Below, one piece after another: positions 59,739-64,000 of a DNA stretch of 64,000 bases. A model generated the notes under the pieces. The model was not told where the DNA came from and made no database searches. It saw only the letters and a list, made by a program, of their open reading frames with translations. This DNA comes from JBGTLA01 sp041744375 (GTDB lineage: Bacteria; Actinomycetota; Acidimicrobiia; Spongiisociales; ZC4RG35): assembly GCA_041744375.1 (NCBI GenBank), contig JBGTLA010000079.1, forward strand, positions 33,097 to 97,096, given 5' to 3'. The position numbers and the translations under genes were made by a program. Numbering within the stretch: position 1 is the stretch's first letter; each line of letters opens with the position of its first letter.

Positions 59739-59751
59739 GACACTCTCCTTT
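59739..59751 (-). promoter_or_regulatory. Ribosome binding site that sets the GNAT start
   Basis: On the minus strand AAAGGAG (59751-59745) is followed by six bases and GTG. This favours GTG 59738 over the upstream ATG 59810 and leaves 59739-59873 as intergenic DNA. Confidence 0.6.
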
Positions 59752-59777
59752 ACCACGTGAATAAGCCCTTGCCACGT

Positions 59778-59808
59778 AAGCAAGCACGTCTTGCTTGCTA
59801 TTGCAAGC
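59778..59808. promoter_or_regulatory. Overlapping GCAAG/CTTGC palindromes
   Basis: AAGCAAG-CACGT-CTTGCTT (59778-59796) and GCTTGC-TATT-GCAAGC (59793-59808) are perfect inverted repeats that share GCTT. They lie in the 135-base divergent gap between the GNAT and DNA-methylase genes and could be alternative hairpins or a regulator binding site for both genes. Confidence 0.45.
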
Positions 59809-59873
59809 ATAGCCTATGCGCGCCGCAAAGTACAGCGTACCGAGATCGGAAGAGGTTAGGGTTTTCGCAGCCC

Positions 59874-60809
59874 ATGACCCGACGACCGACCACCACACGC
59901 CCTTTCGGCTCCGGACGCCGCGAGAGTCACGACGCCACTGGGTTCTACGGACGATTCGTGAGCCCGGAGGTGTCCGTCGATGCAGAAGTGCGACCGGCGG
60001 CCACCAAGGATCTCATCTTTTGTGGCGACGCCGCCGCCATGAGCGAGGCCGAGGTCGCCGACAAGTCGGTGGCGCTGGTGGTTACCTCACCCCCGTATTT
60101 CACGGGAAAGGCCTACGAGGAGGACCTCGAGGCCGGGCACGTCCCCACCAGCTATGTCGACTACCTCGACAAGCTGGCAGAAGTCTTGGCCGCGTGCGTC
60201 GACAAGCTCGAACCGGGCGGTCGAATCGCCATCAACGTGGCCAATCTGGGGCGCAAGCCGTACCGTTCCCTGTCGGCGGACGTGATCGGAATCCTTCAGG
60301 ACGAATTGGGTCTCTTGATGCGAGGTGAAGTCATCTGGAAAAAGGCCAAGGGCGCCGGGGGCTCCTGCGCCTGGGGGTCGTACCGCTCACCCGCCAACCC
60401 GGTGCTGCGCGACCTCACCGAGCGGGTGATCATTGCCTCCAAAGGTAGATTCGACCGCGCCCTGCCCCGCCGCCGTCGCCAGGAGCTGGGACTTCCCCAC
60501 GAGCCCAGCATCGAGACGGACGAGTTCCTCGAGGCAACGTTGGACGTGTGGGACATCCCGGCCGAGTCGGCCACCCGGGTGGGCCACCCCGCTCCTTTCC
60601 CCGTCGGCTTGCCACGCCGGCTCATCGAGCTCTACACCTATCGCGGCGACCTCGTGCTCGACCCCTACATGGGGTCGGGCTCCACAGCCCTCGCCGCCCT
60701 CGGCACCGATCGGCACTATGTGGGCTTCGACACCGACCCTGCCTACGTCGAACTGGCAGAGGACCGCATCGCCCGCTTTCGCGCGACACTCCCCGCCAAT
60801 TCACTCTGA
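59874..60809 (+). CDS. Orphan site-specific DNA methyltransferase (TSPPY type)
   Basis: This beta-class DNA methyltransferase has 311 residues. The catalytic motif IV is 'TSPPYF' (71-76), and the SAM-binding motif I is 'LDPYMGSGSTALAALG' at about 262-277, so the order IV...I is that of the beta group. SPPY is commonly found in N4-cytosine methylases, although N6-adenine activity is possible. A target-recognition region lies between (about 120-240). No restriction endonuclease gene is adjacent, so it appears to be a solitary methylase that could mark the chromosome. The ATG at 59874 fits the first conserved residues. The next gene starts immediately after the stop (TGAATG). Confidence 0.9.
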   Translation: MTRRPTTTRPFGSGRRESHDATGFYGRFVSPEVSVDAEVRPAATKDLIFCGDAAAMSEAEVADKSVALVVTSPPYFTGKAYEEDLEAGHVPTSYVDYLDKLAEVLAACVDKLEPGGRIAINVANLGRKPYRSLSADVIGILQDELGLLMRGEVIWKKAKGAGGSCAWGSYRSPANPVLRDLTERVIIASKGRFDRALPRRRRQELGLPHEPSIETDEFLEATLDVWDIPAESATRVGHPAPFPVGLPRRLIELYTYRGDLVLDPYMGSGSTALAALGTDRHYVGFDTDPAYVELAEDRIARFRATLPANSL

Positions 60810-61288
60810 ATGTCGGGCGAGATGACAGGAGATGGGACGATCCGGGTGCTGGCCGTGTGCCTGGGCAACATCTGTCGATCACCGGCCGCCGAGGCAGCCA
60901 TCGCCGAAGCGGCGGCAGAGCGGGGCATCAGGGTGGCGGTGGATTCGGCGGGAACGGGGCCCTGGGCGATCGCCCCCACCCCCAGGTGAGAGCCGCCGGT
61001 GCCCGGGTCGGCTTGACCATCGACGGGCGTGCCCGCCAGGTCACGACCGGCGCCGATCTAGACGGATACGATCTCATTCTGGCCATGGACCGCTCCAACC
61101 TCCACCGGCTCCAAGATCTCGCTCCGGAATTGTCGGACCGCCTGCACCTGTTCCGATCCTTCGACTCACAGGCGGACCACGACGAGGTGCCGGATCCGTA
61201 CGGCCGCCCGGACTTCGCCTACGACGAGACCATCCGCATCGTCCGATCGGCAGCCGCCGGCTTTCTCGACTCTCTACAGTCGGACTGA
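60810..61288 (+). pseudogene. Low-molecular-weight protein-tyrosine phosphatase with frameshift
   Basis: The first part (60810-60989) reads 'VLAVCLGNICRSPAAEAA' near residues 13-30, the P-loop signature Cx5RS of the family, then 'VDSAGTGPW' before a premature TGA. The rest of the family continues in the -1 frame, with 'DLILAMDRSN' and the catalytic 'DPYGRP' through to 61288. The switch falls in the C-rich run 60973-60983. One missing base would explain it: the spacing between the conserved Trp and Arg becomes normal if one base is restored. This is either a true mutation, a programmed -1 shift, or a sequence error. It abuts the methylase gene. Confidence 0.8.
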
Positions 61289-61289
61289 A

Positions 61290-61754
61290 TCAGTCCTGAG
61301 ATTCCACCGACTTGCGTCGGTGAAGCCAGACAGAGTATTCATCGGCGAATCCCACCATGAGGACGGGGATGATGGCACCCGTGAACACTCCGGCTGGTGT
61401 GGCCAACACCAACAGCACGAGGGTGTAGAAGACAGCGAACACCACTCCCACGATGCGACGAGTGAAGTACCCCGCCACCTCGGGGGGGTTGAGCGTGATG
61501 GCGGCCCCGGCCCCGAATCCGGCGGTTGCGCCCAGGGCGGGCGAAACCAGTCCCACCCCCAGTCCCAGACCGATGAGGACCCCCATCGCCCACATCACCC
61601 GTTTGGGTGCTTCGGGGTTGCGGGAGACAAAGCCAAATACGATGAAGGCCAGTGGTGCAACGGCCACCCCGATACCGACCAGGCCGGCATTGATCGTTAC
61701 GGCGCCGTCGTCGAAGGAGAATCCACCCACATAGGGGAAGTAGCTCAACAGCAC
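61290..61754 (-). CDS. Hypothetical membrane protein, start uncertain
   Basis: This membrane protein has about four hydrophobic segments and a basic cytoplasmic tail ('WLHRRKSVESQD'). The only in-frame standard start after the preceding stop is the GTG at 61754 (154 residues). Coding-like sequence in the same frame ('RRRNWLALALGNIVV') and a strong ribosome-binding-like AGGAGGA (reverse complement of 61815-61821) lie further upstream. The true N-terminus is probably 15-20 residues longer, with a non-standard start or a base error. It follows the sugar ABC permeases on the same strand and may belong to their operon. Confidence 0.6.
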   Translation of the reverse strand: MLLSYFPYVGGFSFDDGAVTINAGLVGIGVAVAPLAFIVFGFVSRNPEAPKRVMWAMGVLIGLGLGVGLVSPALGATAGFGAGAAITLNPPEVAGYFTRRIVGVVFAVFYTLVLLVLATPAGVFTGAIIPVLMVGFADEYSVWLHRRKSVESQD

Positions 61755-61835
61755 GACGATGTTGCCCAGGGCGAGTGCCAGCCAGTTGCGTCGACGGACC
61801 TCGTATTGGCCTGATCCTCCTACCAGGACCCCGAC

Positions 61836-62741
61836 CTATCCCTTCACGGAACCGGCGGTGAGACCTCGCACGAAGAATCGCTGGAGGGAGAAGAACACCA
61901 CGATCGGAAGGATGATCGTCACGAAGGCCGCAGCAGGAAGCAGGTTGAGGGCACCCTCACCCCTCCCCGCCAGGTTGGCCAATTCGATCTGGAGAACGGC
62001 GTTGTCCGGGTTGACCACTCCCAAGAAGAACAGGGCCACCAGGTAGTCGTTCCACACCCACAAGAACTGGAAGATGGCGAACGATGCCAACACCGGGGCC
62101 GACAGGGGGATGATGAGCTTGGTGAAGATCTTGAAGTGGTCGGCCCCGTCGATCATGGCCGACTCGATCAGGGACCCCGGCAACGACCCGATGTAGTTGC
62201 GCAGCAGGTACACCGCCAGGGGGAGCCCGAACCCGGCATGAGCGAGCCACACCGCGGGAAAGGTCCCGTTGAGCCCGAACGTCGTGTAGATGCGGAGGAT
62301 CGGGATCAGCGCCATCTGCAACGGCACCACCATCAGTCCCACGACGACCACGAACAACAGGTTGCGGCCGGGAAACTGCATCCAGGCGAAGGCGTAAGCG
62401 GCGAAGGCCGCCACCGTGATGGGAATCACGACGGCGGGAACCGTCACGGCCACGGTGTTGAGAAAGGCGTTGCCGAAACCTCCGTCGAGGACGGTGGTGT
62501 AGTTGCTCAGCGTCCAGGTGGTGGAGTCGAACAGGCTGCCAAACACCGACCACCATCCGCTACCGCGAATGTCACTCGGGACCCGGAAGGAGTTGATGGC
62601 CAAACCCAGGGAGGGCAGGGTCCACAGCACCGTGATTACGACCACCGTCAAGTAGACGGGAAAACGGGCCAGGGAGAAGCTGTTGCCGGGATCGACGGGT
62701 TTGGCGGCCGACTTGGTGGGTTTCTCGGTGACGGCCGTCAT
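61836..62741 (-). CDS. Carbohydrate ABC transporter permease (MalG type)
   Basis: This inner-membrane subunit of 301 residues belongs to a sugar importer. It has six hydrophobic segments and the EAA-type loop 'SAMIDGADHFKIFTKLIIPLSAPVLA' region at about 193-218, where the ATPase docks. The C-terminus ends in 'FVRGLTAGSVKG', the MalG/LacG family hallmark. It overlaps the upstream MalF-type permease by four bases (ATGA). The sugar is unknown; a maltose- or glucoside-like substrate is plausible given the glycogen genes, but this is an inference. Confidence 0.92.
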   Translation of the reverse strand: MTAVTEKPTKSAAKPVDPGNSFSLARFPVYLTVVVITVLWTLPSLGLAINSFRVPSDIRGSGWWSVFGSLFDSTTWTLSNYTTVLDGGFGNAFLNTVAVTVPAVVIPITVAAFAAYAFAWMQFPGRNLLFVVVVGLMVVPLQMALIPILRIYTTFGLNGTFPAVWLAHAGFGLPLAVYLLRNYIGSLPGSLIESAMIDGADHFKIFTKLIIPLSAPVLASFAIFQFLWVWNDYLVALFFLGVVNPDNAVLQIELANLAGRGEGALNLLPAAAFVTIILPIVVFFSLQRFFVRGLTAGSVKG

Positions 62742-63892
62742 CGGGTGGCCTCCTGCTCTTGGAACCGTCGGATGTTGATGACGAGGACAGGAGTCACCGC
62801 CACGAACAGCACTACCGCCAGCGCCGCCCCCATACCGCTATTGAAGAAGGTGAAGAACTCGGTCACCATCCGCTCGGCCACGACCGAGGTGCCGTCCCTG
62901 CCTCCTGTCATCACGAAGACGATGTCGAACACCTTCCACGTGGTGATGAGGATGGTGGTCCACACCACCACCAACGTGGAGGCGATGGAGGGGATCACGA
63001 TCTTGCGGAACACCTGCCATTCGTTGGCCCCGTCGATACGAGACGCTTCCAGCAGTTCGTCGGGGACCCCCTTGATGGCCGACGACAGGATCACCATGGC
63101 GAAGCCGGTCTGGAGCCACACCAGGATGATCATCAAGAAGAGGTTGTTCCAGAGCGGAACCGAAATCCAATCCACCGGGTTGCGGCCCAACGCCACCCAG
63201 ACGGCGTTCAAGAGACCGATCTGTTCGCCGAACCCGGCCGGGCGAAAGCTGTAGACGAAGGTCCACACCACCGAAGCCCCCACGAAGGAGATGGCCATCG
63301 GCAGGAACACGAGCGATTTGGAAAAAGCCTCGGTGCGGCGGGGCAGCTTGTCGGCCAGGGTGGCGATGGCCAAACCGATCCCCACGGCCGCCGCTGGAAC
63401 GAACACCACCCAGGCAATGCTGTTGCGCAACGAGATCAGGTACTGACTCTCGGTAAAGACCCGTTGGTAGTTGGCGAGCCCCACGAAATTCTCGGCGCGG
63501 GAGTCCTGGAAGCTCATGATGAACGTGTTGATCGCCGGGTAGATCAAATAGAAACCCAACAGCACCATGGCCGGGCCCGCAAAGGTGGCGGGACGCACGG
63601 CGGCGGCCACCCTCTCAGGCATGGAACTCACCAGGCGATCCATGCCCCAATACAGGAGCCAGACACCACCCACCCCAACCAGGACGGCCACGACCACCTG
63701 CACGAGCTTGTTGGTCCCGGGGTCCCGCAGGAACTGGAACGTGAAGAAGAAGAGCACCAGGACACCTGGAACCACCAGGGCGCTGACGATGCGTAGCAGC
63801 CAGATCTGCACCGAGTTGTCGCCTTGTCCCTGCTCGGAGATCGGGCGCGTCGAGTCGGGGGAATCCTCCTCGAGAATCGGAGGGGTTGTCAT
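62738..63892 (-). CDS. Carbohydrate ABC transporter permease (MalF type)
   Basis: This permease of 384 residues is longer than most because of two extra N-terminal helices (about 28-50 and 62-82) before the MalF-like core. 'YQRVFTESQYLISLRNSIAWVVFVP' region (about 137-161) starts the core. The EAA loop 'EASRIDGANEWQVFRKIVIPSI' (about 282-303) contacts the ATPase. It forms the channel with the MalG-type subunit. The substrate-binding protein would be expected upstream, beyond the window end, and a terminator-like hairpin lies between. Confidence 0.92.
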   Translation of the reverse strand: MTTPPILEEDSPDSTRPISEQGQGDNSVQIWLLRIVSALVVPGVLVLFFFTFQFLRDPGTNKLVQVVVAVLVGVGGVWLLYWGMDRLVSSMPERVAAAVRPATFAGPAMVLLGFYLIYPAINTFIMSFQDSRAENFVGLANYQRVFTESQYLISLRNSIAWVVFVPAAAVGIGLAIATLADKLPRRTEAFSKSLVFLPMAISFVGASVVWTFVYSFRPAGFGEQIGLLNAVWVALGRNPVDWISVPLWNNLFLMIILVWLQTGFAMVILSSAIKGVPDELLEASRIDGANEWQVFRKIVIPSIASTLVVVWTTILITTWKVFDIVFVMTGGRDGTSVVAERMVTEFFTFFNSGMGAALAVVLFVAVTPVLVINIRRFQEQEATR

Positions 63893-63972
63893 GTGACCTC
63901 CTGTCTCACATCCCGGTCCCGGGTCGGCCTGTGGCGTTCGACCATACCCGAGAAATAAAAGAGATGACGGAG

Positions 63973-64000
63973 AAGAGGCGGGACATCTGTCCCGCCTCTT
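63973..64000 (-). terminator. Hairpin upstream of the sugar permease genes
   Basis: AAGAGGCGGGACA (63973-63985) and TGTCCCGCCTCTT (63988-64000) form a perfect 13-base stem at the window edge. On the minus strand it is followed by a T-rich run (CTCTTTTATTT). It probably terminates or attenuates a gene lying beyond 64000, likely the transporter's binding protein, before the permeases. Confidence 0.7.

Noticed and set aside
62136..63796. Plus-strand ORFs of 372 and 345 residues opposite the sugar permeases
   Set aside because: Both are antisense shadows of clear MalF/MalG-type genes and show no domain.
1..64000. tRNA, rRNA, CRISPR, insertion sequence or prophage
   Set aside because: Reading for T-loop-like motifs, short regular repeats, transposase motifs and inverted terminal repeats gave nothing convincing. 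A covariance-model search would be needed to exclude small RNAs.

Overview
The window is GC-rich and densely coded, with many four-base start/stop overlaps (ATGA or GTGA). It reads like a chromosomal segment of a high-GC actinobacterium. Pointers in that direction are a mycothiol-type DinB/maleylpyruvate isomerase protein, a LigC plus Prim-PolC pair, an actinobacterial SPOR-like mini protein, and S-layer-homology repeats with a 'GCNPP' core. I recall such repeats from Acidimicrobiia, so the class is an inference and not a proof. I found no rRNA, tRNA, CRISPR array, transposase or phage gene.

Layout. 1-4.1 kb: two nucleoside phosphorylases, an EVE-domain protein and an AzlCD amino-acid exporter. 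4.4-6.2 kb: a secreted metzincin-like protease with three S-layer-homology repeats. 6.3-9.4 kb: a nitroreductase and a three-gene ABC-2 exporter. 9.4-12.3 kb: hutU-hutF. 12.3-16.1 kb: dusB, a hotdog thioesterase, a cupin, Maf and an amidohydrolase. 16.2-19.0 kb: two tandem S41 lipoprotein proteases. 19.1-21.0 kb: msrA and a coiled-coil lytic transglycosylase. 21.0-25.4 kb: a degenerate sugar-type ABC ATPase, glgX and glgC. 25.7-29.1 kb: a membrane-anchored Lys/Ala-rich protein, a hypothetical protein and a YihY protein. 29.1-31.7 kb: LigC, a membrane protein and Prim-PolC. 31.7-36.4 kb: a lactate dehydrogenase-like gene, thiolase, methyltransferase and a class V PLP enzyme. 36.4-42.4 kb: a TetR operon, upp, MOSC, VOC-cobO, a second class V PLP enzyme and a dienelactone-hydrolase-like protein. 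42.4-47.0 kb: an MFS exporter, a crotonase, a membrane protein, and an ECF sigma factor overlapping an alkyltransferase fused to an Ada zinc domain. 47.0-49.8 kb: tiny ORFs, an orphan ParA, an IF-1-like protein and an MpaB-type oxygenase. 50.0-53.5 kb: the fadI-fadJ beta-oxidation pair. 53.5-57.2 kb: a heterodimeric ABC exporter. 57.2-61.8 kb: CHAD, Nudix, msrB, GNAT, an orphan DNA methylase, a frameshifted low-molecular-weight phosphatase and a membrane protein. 61.8-64.0 kb: sugar ABC permeases.

Genes that appear to work together include hutU/hutF (histidine breakdown), glgX/glgC (glycogen), fadI/fadJ (fatty acid oxidation), LigC/Prim-PolC (DNA repair), msrA/msrB (methionine sulfoxide repair) and the MalF/MalG-like permeases. 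The most unusual arrangement is the ECF sigma factor at 45776-46294. It is translationally coupled to a methyltransferase in which the Ada methylphosphotriester (zinc) domain lies at the C-terminus and the usual AraC DNA-binding domain is absent. That layout suggests an alkylation-damage response in which the sigma factor supplies the transcriptional output.
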